This document shows positions 25,173 through 34,113 of a stretch of 64,000 nucleotides of DNA, piece after piece. Position 1 is the first letter of the stretch, and every line of letters starts with the position of its first letter. Under the pieces are notes generated by a model that was not told the DNA's origin, did no database searches, and worked only from the letters and a program-made list of their open reading frames with translations. Origin of the DNA: Desulforhopalus sp. IMCC35007 (GTDB lineage: Bacteria > Desulfobacterota > Desulfobulbia > Desulfobulbales > Desulfocapsaceae); the NCBI RefSeq assembly GCF_005116575.1, contig NZ_SWCN01000026.1:1-64000 (forward strand), in the 5' to 3' direction. The translations under genes were made by a program, and so were the position numbers.

Positions 25173-25997
25173 ATGAAGTATCCCAAATTAAGCTTGGATA
25201 AACTAATAAATGAAGGGACGGGGTCAGTCACCGTTCAGGAACGAAGAAAATTCCTTAAACTCGGCCTTTCCATTGCCGGGGTATACGCTGGTGGAACAAT
25301 ACTGTCACTCACCTCCGTAATTGGCAAAGCCCAGGCATCAGGGGGAGGAGTTTTTGTTGAAAAATACCCCTATAATCCACACTATAGCATGGTTATTCGT
25401 CAGTCTCTCTGTATTGACTGTGAAAAATGTGTTGACGCCTGCAACATGACAAATCACGTACCAGAGTATGGGTACAGAACCCGGATCCTGACAAAAAAAT
25501 ACACAGGTAAACTTGACAAGCAAGTTGAGTTTATTCCTGTGCTCTGCAACCAGTGTAACAAGCCTGCATGTGTACGAGCGTGTCCTACAAAGGCAACTTA
25601 TAAAGATCCGGTTACAGGCATTGTCCTTATGGAAAACAAAAAATGTATTGGTTGCAAGACATGCATTCTCGCCTGTCCATATGATGCACGCTATTTTAAT
25701 GTTGAAAAACGTGCAGTTGACAAGTGTGATTTTTGCTGGGACAAAAGACTTTCTCAAGGAGAAACAGAGACGGGGTGTTCAGCTGCTTGTCCGACGGGCT
25801 CAAGAACTTTCGGTAACCTCACAGATCCTGAAAACATTGTCTATAAGCTCGTCCATCAACTTGAAGAACAAGTATGGGTTATTCGTCCTGCAGATGACAC
25901 AAAACCCAACATTTTCTATATGAAGGGAAATATGCGTTCTGTAGACAATATTCTCAATGAGCAGAAATTCAAATATTTCGACCCAAACAAAAGTTGA
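25173..25997 (+). CDS. Tat-exported 4x[4Fe-4S] ferredoxin subunit (DsrO/HybA-like)
   Basis: A 274-aa protein with a twin-arginine signal (ERRKFLKLGLSIAG near 23-36). Sixteen Cys in four groups follow: CIDCEKCVDACN, CNQCNKPACVRACP, CIGCKTCILACP, and CDFCWDK...GCSAACP. This is the pattern of periplasmic four-cluster proteins such as DsrO, PsrB, HybA and HmcB. It should bridge the NrfD quinone site and the hexahaem cytochrome on the periplasmic side. No molybdopterin catalytic gene is present, so the module looks like a quinol:cytochrome c electron conduit. RBS AAAGGATAAG supports the start. Confidence 0.93.
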   Translation: MKYPKLSLDKLINEGTGSVTVQERRKFLKLGLSIAGVYAGGTILSLTSVIGKAQASGGGVFVEKYPYNPHYSMVIRQSLCIDCEKCVDACNMTNHVPEYGYRTRILTKKYTGKLDKQVEFIPVLCNQCNKPACVRACPTKATYKDPVTGIVLMENKKCIGCKTCILACPYDARYFNVEKRAVDKCDFCWDKRLSQGETETGCSAACPTGSRTFGNLTDPENIVYKLVHQLEEQVWVIRPADDTKPNIFYMKGNMRSVDNILNEQKFKYFDPNKS

Positions 25998-26011
25998 TAT
26001 TTACAGTATTT

Positions 26012-26044
26012 AAAAACTTTTCCTGATGTACCGGAAAAGTTTTT
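26012..26044 (+). terminator. terminator of the plus-strand redox operon
   Basis: AAAAACTTTTCC (26012-26023) pairs with GGAAAAGTTTTT (26033-26044), 12 bp, with a T-run. Confidence 0.85.
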
Positions 26045-26063
26045 GTTATCTTCTTTCCAATGA

Positions 26064-26100
26064 AAAAAGGTCTGTCCAACACAGTTGGACAGACCTTTTT
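26064..26100. terminator. bidirectional terminator between the two redox modules
   Basis: AAAAAGGTCTGTCCAAC pairs perfectly with GTTGGACAGACCTTTTT (17 bp, 3-nt loop). A/T ends serve both converging operons. Confidence 0.9.
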
Positions 26101-26139
26101 CATTTTTCTAATAACCCAGGCTACTACAGGGAAAATCTC

Positions 26140-27312
26140 TCAGTGCGCACTCGTGCGAAAAGTTTCATCAAAAAAGCGCTCTCCGATTAAGAAACCAAAC
26201 CCAACGACCCCCAGCCCCGCAACGACTATAAGATATTCAGAAACTGTTGGCGTATAGGGTAGATATTGTGGGACTCCGACAAATCCGTAATCGCTTGGAA
26301 TAATCTGCCCGGAGACCACTAAGTTGAAACGCGAGAAGAATTGTCCAACCAGAACCATAATAGCGGCTGCAGTCATGACAGATATAGATTTCAAACGGGT
26401 AATTGCCAGGAGTAAACCTGGCAGAACCAGACCTAAACCAATTTCAAAAACCCAAAAATTTATAGCCAATGGTCCTTTAAAAAGAGAATCGGCTGCCATT
26501 ATCATTTCGTCGTTACTCGCATACGCGTTGATAAATTTCCATACAGTTGCAAGAGTCACAAGAAACGTCATAAGAACCATGACCTTGCCGGCAGTCTGCA
26601 AACCCTGAAAAGTATCCGTAGCCATCTGACGTCTTTGCAGAAGATGACTGAAGTGTGTGAACATCACAATAGCTGCAGCCCCGGATAAGACGGCACATGA
26701 AAGAAAAAATATGGGAAGCTGAGAACCATACCAGAAAGGTTTCGCTTGAAGGGACGCAAAGACTGAACCAAGATTACTGTTGGCAAGGGCCTCAGTAATT
26801 GCCGCGACAACTCCCAGGATAATAGCGATCGAATAGCGTTTGGTTAATATCAGCAAGAGCTCTAGAAACATAACCCCAACAGCTATGCCATATAATGTTC
26901 CCATCCACCAGATATTCGAGGTCACATTGGGATGTAGAATCACCCCCAGCGGCATCCGCCAGACATTTTCGATTTCAAGACCAATAACGGTAAAAGCTCC
27001 GAGCAGAGTGATTATCGATAACCACACCATCCTGTTGGCCAACGGCGCCATCTGATTCCCCCCGAAGGCATGACTAAACGCAGCAAGAAGACAAAGGCCT
27101 GTAGAAACAATAGCAAAATAGGCATATACGCCGATAAGCATTCCCCAGGGCATCTCACGGGTGTTTGCAAATGCATGGTGATGACCGATCACTTGAGCGT
27201 AAACGGCCCCGGCCACACCAATAAAAATCAAAAACAGACTCAGCCACATCAATTTATTTCCTGGAACTGTCACTGATGATGTCGGCATTGTGGTCGTATT
27301 ATTTCCCTTCAT
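26140..27312 (-). CDS. NrfD/PsrC-type membrane subunit (second module)
   Basis: A 390-aa polytopic NrfD-family protein of about 10 TM helices. Shared landmarks with the paralogue at 23717 include HHAFANTREMPWGMLIGVYAYF near 44-65, LEIENVWRMPLG, WWMGTLYGIAVGVMFLELLLI and NSNLGSVFASLQAKPFWYG near 178-196. It lacks the C-terminal CxxC tail of that paralogue. It is the last gene of the minus-strand order FeS - cytochrome - NrfD. Predicted to oxidise or reduce menaquinone in the inner membrane. RBS AAGGAG precedes the ATG. Confidence 0.9.
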   Translation of the reverse strand: MKGNNTTTMPTSSVTVPGNKLMWLSLFLIFIGVAGAVYAQVIGHHHAFANTREMPWGMLIGVYAYFAIVSTGLCLLAAFSHAFGGNQMAPLANRMVWLSIITLLGAFTVIGLEIENVWRMPLGVILHPNVTSNIWWMGTLYGIAVGVMFLELLLILTKRYSIAIILGVVAAITEALANSNLGSVFASLQAKPFWYGSQLPIFFLSCAVLSGAAAIVMFTHFSHLLQRRQMATDTFQGLQTAGKVMVLMTFLVTLATVWKFINAYASNDEMIMAADSLFKGPLAINFWVFEIGLGLVLPGLLLAITRLKSISVMTAAAIMVLVGQFFSRFNLVVSGQIIPSDYGFVGVPQYLPYTPTVSEYLIVVAGLGVVGFGFLIGERFFDETFRTSAH

Positions 27313-27357
27313 TCCCCTTCTCCTTCAACATAAACATCGTTCTATTTGATATTCAAA

Positions 27358-27777
27358 TTAGTGCGTTTTCTCAGTTGCCCCATCCGCTCCGAGCAATCGA
27401 GCTTGTCCCCGAGCCCCGATATGGCAGGCTGTGCAACGAGTATTTGAAGCAAAGGCTGTGGATCCATCATGACAGGCACCGCAATAACCACCTTCATAAA
27501 GTGTTTTCATGGTAAAATCTTCATTTTCTTCAGCTACCCCCGCTTCCATCTCAAAGAGATCATCATGGCAGGAGTCACACTCAAGACCTCCCTGCATGGT
27601 ATGAACCTTATGTTCGAAGACAACTGATTTAACTGGTTTTACCCAGATAATGGGATCTTTTGGACCATAGGTATCTTCATCATATTCCTCCTGCTCCTGA
27701 CCATCACCACTGGCCCAGAGCAATGCACCGGTAAGCAGGAAAACACCGAGTACCATCAACATCAAAAGCTTCTTCAT
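27358..27777 (-). CDS. trihaem cytochrome c (c7-like)
   Basis: A 139-aa protein with a Sec signal peptide (about 1-23). Three CxxCH motifs follow: CDSCHDD, CGACHDG and CTACHIG. FEHKVH supplies His ligands. The fold is the same as each half of the hexahaem protein at 22924, including the DxDTYGPxxPIIW lead sequence that both share. It is a periplasmic carrier for its own FeS/NrfD pair, comparable with DsrJ (inference). RBS TAGGAG is 7 bases upstream. It sits 45 bases before the NrfD gene. Confidence 0.92.
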   Translation of the reverse strand: MKKLLMLMVLGVFLLTGALLWASGDGQEQEEYDEDTYGPKDPIIWVKPVKSVVFEHKVHTMQGGLECDSCHDDLFEMEAGVAEENEDFTMKTLYEGGYCGACHDGSTAFASNTRCTACHIGARGQARLLGADGATEKTH

Positions 27778-27843
27778 TTTTTTCTCCTACGTATCATCTT
27801 CATTCCACATGTTTTGAAATGGATGAACACATTACAATCAGTC

Positions 27844-28605
27844 TCAGGAATTTATATAAAACACATTTGGGATAGCACCTGTCTCCGGACGTAACACCCA
27901 AACCATAGTCTCCGGTGAGTGAACGAGCTGGGAAACCCGGCTTGCAGGATCAGCTAAGTTTCCGAACACTCGAACATCCGCTGGACACGCCTCGACACAA
28001 GCAGGGGTCATCACTCCCTTGGATAACCTTGACTGGAAACAAAAATCACATTTATCCACGGTTCTTGCTTCTTCTTTAAAATACCGGGCATTATAGGGAC
28101 AAGCAGCCATACAGGTTTTACAACCAATACAGCGGCTCGGTTCCATAACAACGATACCGGTTTTCTCATCCTTCCAGGTTGCTGTCGTCGGACACACTCT
28201 TACACATGGCGGCCGATTACAGTGATTACAGAGGACCGGTACAAAAATTGTCTCATACTTATCTTCTCCAAGAGAATGTCTCTTTTCTAAGATGGTTGTC
28301 CTGAAGCCATAACTGGGAACATTATTTGTTTTAACGCAGGCATCTTTGCAACGTTCACAGTCTATGCAAAGTTTCTCCCTCAAGACCATACTGTAATGAG
28401 GATTGTATGGATATTTCCCCAGTTCTGGGACTACACCGGATGCCGATGCTCCATGGGCATTTTTCACGGAAACAAGAGACAACACACTTCCACCCAGGTA
28501 CATTCCCGTTACGGCAAATCCGATCTTTAAAAAATTCCTTCTTTCAACTGAAGACAGACTGCTAACATCTTCGCTTTCCATCTTTTCTAAATCATCAATT
28601 TTCAT
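27844..28605 (-). CDS. Tat-exported 4x[4Fe-4S] ferredoxin subunit (second module)
   Basis: I take the ATG at 28605 (AGAGG seven bases upstream) instead of the one nine codons earlier, giving 253 aa. The Tat motif ERRNFLKIGFAVTG is near 21-34. Four cluster groups follow: CIDCERCKDACV, CNHCNRPPCVRVCP, CIGCKTCMAACP, and CDFCFQSR...CVEACP. It is a close paralogue of 25173-25997. First gene of the minus-strand module. No sigma54 site with correct spacing was found upstream, so the two modules may be regulated differently. Confidence 0.92.
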   Translation of the reverse strand: MKIDDLEKMESEDVSSLSSVERRNFLKIGFAVTGMYLGGSVLSLVSVKNAHGASASGVVPELGKYPYNPHYSMVLREKLCIDCERCKDACVKTNNVPSYGFRTTILEKRHSLGEDKYETIFVPVLCNHCNRPPCVRVCPTTATWKDEKTGIVVMEPSRCIGCKTCMAACPYNARYFKEEARTVDKCDFCFQSRLSKGVMTPACVEACPADVRVFGNLADPASRVSQLVHSPETMVWVLRPETGAIPNVFYINS

Positions 28606-29640
28606 CCTTAAACCTCTTGATTTACTCAACACCCTGGAAATTACATCGATTCAGCACGTAAGCCACCTTCCGGATCTCCTGCAAGCCTTCAAGTCATAAT
28701 AAAAGACCACATTGCACTGCATTAATATAAAATAGTAAAAATTTCGCCTCCTAACCACAGAAACGCTGACAGGTGACGTCTCTGGAACCCTCTAAGCCTT
28801 GATCATGAACAGATACTGCTGTTAAATATTTTTCGCGCAACGAGCCAATATGTAGAAACACATTTTTTCTGATAGTCGAAGGTATCATGTGCAGACCGGA
28901 AAAAGCTCTGGCGAAGGGGAACATATGAATCCGTTGAGAAATATATTTTAAAATCTCAAATTTTTACTTGTTTCTTCGTCCAAGACAATGCTTCAGCTGA
29001 CAATGTACTCATTGACCCAAGAGCTCTATAAAAAAGGAAACGCATTTATTGCGTTATCAAACATAAAGCATGTAATTGCAGATACATATCACAAACAATT
29101 TCAGACACTGGAAAACGAGTATTGTACATTTACACGCAACCGCTATTTTTATATGATGGATGTCTATTTGTCAATAGCCACAGCCTTCTGCCTGAGAATA
29201 GGTGTTTAGATGGTCTCAAAAGCGAACCGGAGCGTCCACAACTCCGACCATTTTGATACCAAGGCTGTTATTTTACTCTTCCTCAACGGCACTAATGAAC
29301 AGAGCAATATCTTCTCAAGAGAAAAGACGATAACATTCCGTCCGACAGATTCGGCACCACAGGCCATGAAAAGCCATTGTGGTATACTCAACCATCATGC
29401 TATACAATTGAATAAAGAAGTAAATTATTGAACGAGAAAGAGATTTATATTGCAGATACCATTAAGACCCCGATCTGTTTTCATGAACACCGGCTCAAAC
29501 CTCCCAGAGGAAACTCCTTCTTGTAATTGATAGTGACGACATGTCTGAGTTACACAACACCAATAGAGATCGTTTTGGCACAACAAACGTGGTGACAATG
29601 ACATAAATGGTCATTGCAGAAACTTCGTTAACACCGACAT
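28606..29640. other. gene-poor region
   Basis: About 1 kb with no gene I can support. Short frames near 28988-29209 and 29210-29431 have no RBS or recognisable protein features. It holds the promoter of the minus-strand FeS operon and the plus-strand ABC operon. GCGCAAC at 28835-28841 resembles the core of the 18488 palindrome. Confidence 0.5.
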
Positions 29641-32160
29641 ATGAAACAAAAAAAACCAAAAAAGCGGATCACTCAAATATCTCTATTCCATTGGGTATTT
29701 GCGGGAAATTTAAAGCTACAGCTTATTCTGCTGCTGGTTATCATTTTAATTGTCTTTGCCAGAGTCGTCCCGCTGGAGGTTCAAAAAAGAATAATCAACG
29801 ACTCCATAGCCTTAAAAAACTTCGACGGACTACTGGTCTACAGCGCCATTTATATTATCGCCATTACCGCCGCAGGAGGCCTGAAGCTGGCAATCAATTA
29901 TCTGCAGGCCCTGATCGGTGAAAATGCCATTAACACCATGCGTAAGGAGGTCTACGCACATATTCTCTCGCTGCCTTTAGGTTTTTTTCGTACCACCCAA
30001 CCCGGCATGGTTGTGTCGTCACTCATGACCGAACTCAGTACTGCCGGAAGTTTTGCCGGGATGGCTTTTGCTGTACCAGTTACCAACATTTTAACCTTGC
30101 TGGCCTTTGCAGTCTACCTGCTGTGGCTTAACACAAAACTTGCAACGGTAACGCTGCTTCTCTACCCTGTTATCGTCTTTGTCCTGCCTATCCTTCAGAA
30201 AAAAGCCAATAGAGCCAACAAAAAAAGGGTGGACCTGTCCCGCAGAACCTCAAGTCAAATCGCCGAATCCATCTCCGGTATCCATGAAGTGCAGGTTCAC
30301 GGAGCCTTCGCCGAAGAGAACAGGAAATTTGGCCATTTAACCGATCAGCTTAAAAAAATCAGAATACGCTGGTCCCTTTTTCGGTTTGCCATTAAAACCG
30401 CCAACAATTATTTCGTCGGCCTTGGTCCATTTATCATTTTTATCTACGGCGGCTACCTCATTATGAATGGTCAGCTGGAACTTGGTGCAATGGTCGCGTT
30501 TCTCTCGGCCCAGGAAAAACTTTTTGATCCCTGGAAAGAACTCATTGATTTCTACCAGACCTATCAGGATGCCTCAGTCCAGTATTACCGCACCATGAAT
30601 TACTTTGACGCCCTCCCTGAATTCCCGGTTGAATGCTCCTCCGCACCAAAACAACCATTGACCGGCGGCATCGAAGTTCAGGGGCTTTCGTTTCAGACCT
30701 CAGATGGCCATCGTCTGCTCTCGGACATTACGTTTTCTCTCAAGCCGGGTGAACACCTCGCGGTGGTTGGATTCTCAGGCAGTGGCAAGAGTACTCTCAT
30801 CCAATGTATTGGCAAAATGTATGCGTATTCACAAGGCTCAATACAAATAGACGGGGTTGAGTTGTCGAGTTTGAGCAAACAGGAGGTCATTGAAAATATC
30901 GGCTACGTTTCACAAAATCCCTTTATTTTTACCGATACCATTCGGGAGAATCTCCTTTACGCCAAACGGGCAACTACCACGCTCTCTGCATCCGGAGATC
31001 CGAAAGAAGTTGTCGATCTTGACAAGATGATTCTTGTCTTACAACAGGTGGGACTCTTTGTGGATGTAATGCGCTTTGGTCTTGAGAGTACCGTTGGCCC
31101 TGATGACACCAAAACCATGGAGACGATCATTCGAATCCGTAAAAAGCTGCGGGAAAAATTTGGAGATAAACTAAAAAAATCTGTGGAATTTTACAGCAGA
31201 GACAGCTATCACCATAACTCCAGTGTTGGTGAAAATATCATCTTCGGCTCCAGCACCAACCCCAATTTTGGCCCACACCTGCTCCCTGAAAATAAAAACT
31301 TTCTTCTCTTCCTGAGACAGGAAAACCTACACCTGCCACTCCTCCAGCTTGGCGAAACACTTGCCGTAGAAGCCGTCGATCTGTTTTCCGGACTGGAAAG
31401 CATGGATCTGTTTTTTGAAAAAAGTCCGGTTTCTTTTGAAAATATCAAGGAATGTGAAAAGATCATTAAGGGGCTCAAAAACACTACCCTCGATCAAATC
31501 TCCCCGGCCGATCAAACCCTGCTTCTCTCCATTGCACTCGCCTTCACTCCTGGCATCCACTCCATGACATCTCTTCCAGAGAAGTTACGGGACAAAATTC
31601 TTCAGGCCAGAATGCGCTTTCCAGACTGGTGCAACAGCATTAAACCCGGATTATTCAACTTTTATTGTGAAACAAGCTACCTTCCCAATCAGTCTATTCT
31701 CAACAACATATTTTTTGGTAAAATCCGTCCTGGCCTGCCAGGAGCCCAGGAGATTATCAATCAGTCAATCACTCATCTACTCATAGAAGAGGATTATCTG
31801 GAAAAAATTGCAAAAATTGGTATGGATTTTAATGTCGGAAATATGGGCGATAAGCTCTCAGGTGGACAACGACAAAAACTGGCCATTGCCAGGGTACTTC
31901 TCAAGCAGCCCAAAATTATCTTAATGGATGAAGCCACCTCGGCTCTGGATAATAAATCCCAGGCCAGAATTCAAAAGCTGATGACGACAAGATGGAAAGG
32001 CAAACGTACCGTCATTGCCGTCGTCCACCGGATTGATATTATAGAAAATTTCGACAAAATCGCCGTCACAAAAAATGGCAAATTTGTAGAATTTGGCACG
32101 TATCAGGCCCTCATCGAACAAAAAGGAGCACTCCATGAGCTCATCTATGGAAAGCAATAA
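29641..32160 (+). CDS. ABC exporter with ~250-residue insertion in its ATPase domain
   Basis: The 839-aa protein has an N-terminal exporter-type TM domain (about 20-330, six helices) and then the NBD. Walker A GFSGSGKST is near 379 and Q-loop VSQNPFIFTDTIRENLLYA near 422-440. An insert of about 250 residues follows. The signature LSGGQRQK near 739, Walker B IILMDEATSALD and H-loop VVHRID complete the domain. In normal exporters Q-loop and signature are about 55 residues apart. Here they are about 315. The insert and its edges carry three versions of one motif (TIRENLLYA, SVGENIIFG, SILNNIFFG), as if the helical subdomain were multiplied. Catalytic motifs are intact. The substrate is unknown. 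It overlaps the cNMP-binding gene by 26 bases. Confidence 0.85.
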   Translation: MKQKKPKKRITQISLFHWVFAGNLKLQLILLLVIILIVFARVVPLEVQKRIINDSIALKNFDGLLVYSAIYIIAITAAGGLKLAINYLQALIGENAINTMRKEVYAHILSLPLGFFRTTQPGMVVSSLMTELSTAGSFAGMAFAVPVTNILTLLAFAVYLLWLNTKLATVTLLLYPVIVFVLPILQKKANRANKKRVDLSRRTSSQIAESISGIHEVQVHGAFAEENRKFGHLTDQLKKIRIRWSLFRFAIKTANNYFVGLGPFIIFIYGGYLIMNGQLELGAMVAFLSAQEKLFDPWKELIDFYQTYQDASVQYYRTMNYFDALPEFPVECSSAPKQPLTGGIEVQGLSFQTSDGHRLLSDITFSLKPGEHLAVVGFSGSGKSTLIQCIGKMYAYSQGSIQIDGVELSSLSKQEVIENIGYVSQNPFIFTDTIRENLLYAKRATTTLSASGDPKEVVDLDKMILVLQQVGLFVDVMRFGLESTVGPDDTKTMETIIRIRKKLREKFGDKLKKSVEFYSRDSYHHNSSVGENIIFGSSTNPNFGPHLLPENKNFLLFLRQENLHLPLLQLGETLAVEAVDLFSGLESMDLFFEKSPVSFENIKECEKIIKGLKNTTLDQISPADQTLLLSIALAFTPGIHSMTSLPEKLRDKILQARMRFPDWCNSIKPGLFNFYCETSYLPNQSILNNIFFGKIRPGLPGAQEIINQSITHLLIEEDYLEKIAKIGMDFNVGNMGDKLSGGQRQKLAIARVLLKQPKIILMDEATSALDNKSQARIQKLMTTRWKGKRTVIAVVHRIDIIENFDKIAVTKNGKFVEFGTYQALIEQKGALHELIYGKQ

Positions 32161-32647
32161 ACAGCCTTCAGAAATGCAGGAGAACCTTGCCCTGCTTCAG
32201 GAACTGGATTTTTTTTCCGCCTTGCCGCTAAAGGCAATTAAACTGCTTGCTTTTGTGGCTGAACGTCAACATTTTAGTGAAGATGAAACCATTTTTGAAG
32301 AGGGAGATGACTATGGCAGGGCATATATTATATTATCAGGAGAGCTAACACTGATGAAAAAAAGTGGCAATACCAAACAGGTTGTACAACACTTTCACCA
32401 GGGAAATCTCCTCGGGACGTTGTCACTTTTAGGGGTCATACCATCACTCTTTTTACTTAAAGCCGGTAAGAAATCGACGGTTCTGACCATTAGCCGTGAA
32501 CATTATACAAAAATACAGGAACAGTTTCCCGAAACAACGGCCTTATCCCTTAAAGCCTTGATTCGTGAAGTATACCAGTGGGAACGTAAAAACCTGACCC
32601 AGGCACAGCTCTGTTGCCTTAAACAGGCAGGAGTTACCATATTGTGA
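32135..32647 (+). CDS. cyclic nucleotide-binding domain protein
   Basis: The start at 32135 is chosen for AAAGGAG six bases upstream. This gives 170 aa, and the earlier in-frame ATG (32093) lacks an RBS. Residues about 25-135 form a cNMP-binding beta roll: LDFFSALPLKAIKLLAFVAERQHFSEDETIFEEGDDYGRAYIILSGEL and then a GNLLGTLSLLG loop. The canonical phosphate-binding FGE..ALL/R is weak, so ligand binding is uncertain. No DNA-binding domain is present, so it is not a CRP regulator. The overlap with the ABC gene suggests it regulates or assembles with that transporter. Confidence 0.8.
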   Translation: MSSSMESNKQPSEMQENLALLQELDFFSALPLKAIKLLAFVAERQHFSEDETIFEEGDDYGRAYIILSGELTLMKKSGNTKQVVQHFHQGNLLGTLSLLGVIPSLFLLKAGKKSTVLTISREHYTKIQEQFPETTALSLKALIREVYQWERKNLTQAQLCCLKQAGVTIL

Positions 32648-32648
32648 T

Positions 32649-33071
32649 ATGAACCACATCTTTAAAATATTGAAAGATCAGGATGGTCTGACGACGCTCT
32701 CGAAACACCTGGCCATCATAAGTAAAGAATGGAAAATGACCAAAAAGGACGTTTTGCAGCTGAATCTCGTTTTAGATGAACTTATAACAAACATCATTGA
32801 ACATGGGGGGGGATGTAAAAAATGTCCTATTGAAGTCAGCATGCAAAAAACGGCTTGCCAGATAAGGGTACAACTTACAGATGGTGGACCTCCATTTGAT
32901 CCTACTCAATGCAAATCAGCAGATACAACGACACCGGTAGAAAGCAGGAAGTGTGGTGGACTGGGTATTCTTTTTGTCCATAAATTCAGTGATAACTGCA
33001 GCTATAACCGCACAGACGGAAAGAATGTTTTTCACTTCACAAAAACCTACAAGGAGAGTGCAGAAAACTAA
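32649..33071 (+). CDS. RsbW-like anti-sigma factor / serine kinase (HATPase)
   Basis: A 140-aa single-domain GHKL ATPase of the RsbW/SpoIIAB kind. It has N box LNLVLDELITNIIEHGG near 37-53, LTDGGPPFDP (G1) near 77-86 and GGLGILFVHKF (G2) near 104-114. It starts one base after the cNMP gene stop. It should bind and phosphorylate the STAS protein encoded next. The extra Cys residues (CKKCP, CQI) near 55-70 are unusual. Confidence 0.88.
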   Translation: MNHIFKILKDQDGLTTLSKHLAIISKEWKMTKKDVLQLNLVLDELITNIIEHGGGCKKCPIEVSMQKTACQIRVQLTDGGPPFDPTQCKSADTTTPVESRKCGGLGILFVHKFSDNCSYNRTDGKNVFHFTKTYKESAEN

Positions 33072-33088
33072 TCCTCTGCAAACAGAAT

Positions 33089-33436
33089 ATGAAAACTGTC
33101 ATAAAAACAGAAGATAACACAACGATTGTAAGTCTTGCTGGTCGTCTTGATTCAAACTCAGCCCCTCTTTTTGAAGATGAACTTCAGTCATTTGTCGTCT
33201 CACCGAAAGGGAACCTTGTCTTTGACTTCAATGACCTCGAGTACATCTCCAGTGCCGGTCTGAGGATTATTCTCAATACTGCTAAAGCATTTAAAGACGG
33301 TCCTTACTGTTTTGCCACTTGCGCCATGCAGGATCACGTGCTGGAGGTCTTTGAAATTTCAGGGTTTAACACCTTTATAACAATACACAATTCTATTAAC
33401 AATTCTCTTTCAGCATTCAAAACCAAGAAGGATTAA
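33089..33436 (+). CDS. STAS-domain anti-anti-sigma factor
   Basis: A 115-aa protein made of a single STAS domain: LAGRLDSNSAPLFEDEL near 14-30 and the phosphorylatable Ser motif LEYISSAGLRIIL near 50-62. It is the natural antagonist of the RsbW-like protein encoded 17 bases upstream. No sigma factor gene is adjacent, so the output could be the transporter, or a distant sigma or diguanylate cyclase. A PP2C phosphatase that could reset it is at 10.9 kb. Confidence 0.92.
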   Translation: MKTVIKTEDNTTIVSLAGRLDSNSAPLFEDELQSFVVSPKGNLVFDFNDLEYISSAGLRIILNTAKAFKDGPYCFATCAMQDHVLEVFEISGFNTFITIHNSINNSLSAFKTKKD

Positions 33437-33569
33437 ACAAAGGATATCCTGTATTCTCCAAGGTAGCCTGAATCACATATTCATATCTTTTTTCCTTTAC
33501 GCGCAAAAGTACAGGCAATACAATAGTGGTAACCACTACGCTCAGCAATTCTTTACGACGGGAACAACT

Positions 33570-33974
33570 ATGGCTCGAATAGATTGGGATGATTCTTTTA
33601 GCGTTCAGCATGAAGAACTTGACGGACAGCACAAAAAGTTATTTGACCTCTACAATGAACTTCATGAAGCTCTACTCAATGACAGCGTTGAAAACACAAC
33701 GGTCACCCGGACGCGGGTCCTGGACAACCTCGTTGACTACATCGATTACCATTTCAAATCAGAGGAAAACTATCTCACAGAAATTGGCTACCCGGATTTT
33801 ACAAAACATCGCCGGATACACAGTGATTTCAGTAAACAGGTCAACCGTTTACATGAAGATATTGAAAACGGCCAGATTATCTTCACTACTTCGCTGCTCA
33901 AACTCATCCGAAACTGGATTATTGACCATATATTAAAAATGGACCAACAGTACGTGAGTTTTCATAAGACTTGA
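33570..33974 (+). CDS. bacteriohaemerythrin
   Basis: A 134-aa four-helix protein with the full diiron ligand set: H14 region (SVQHEELDGQHKKLF), HxxxE in YIDYHFKSEENYL near 58-70, HRRIH near 77-81 and IDHILKMDQQY near 116-126. Such proteins carry or sense O2 and are common in Desulfobacterota. It follows the STAS gene by 133 bases and may be a separate transcript. Confidence 0.93.
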   Translation: MARIDWDDSFSVQHEELDGQHKKLFDLYNELHEALLNDSVENTTVTRTRVLDNLVDYIDYHFKSEENYLTEIGYPDFTKHRRIHSDFSKQVNRLHEDIENGQIIFTTSLLKLIRNWIIDHILKMDQQYVSFHKT

Positions 33975-34113
33975 GGTTCCGGCAAACCAACTTCACCTCA
34001 TAGCTCTACACTGAACTGTCAAATGGACCTGCAACACCAACATACGATTGCCGCCAATTCAACGCGTACTCCATTCATCAGTTTCAACAGGGCGACATTA
34101 TCTCTTTCCATCC

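Noticed and set aside
28633-28760. Sigma54 promoter for the minus-strand FeS operon
   Set aside because: No GC-N10-CC pattern with TGGCA-like context on that strand.
28988-29431. Two adjacent 73-aa plus-strand frames
   Set aside because: No ribosome binding site, composition not protein-like, no recognisable motif.
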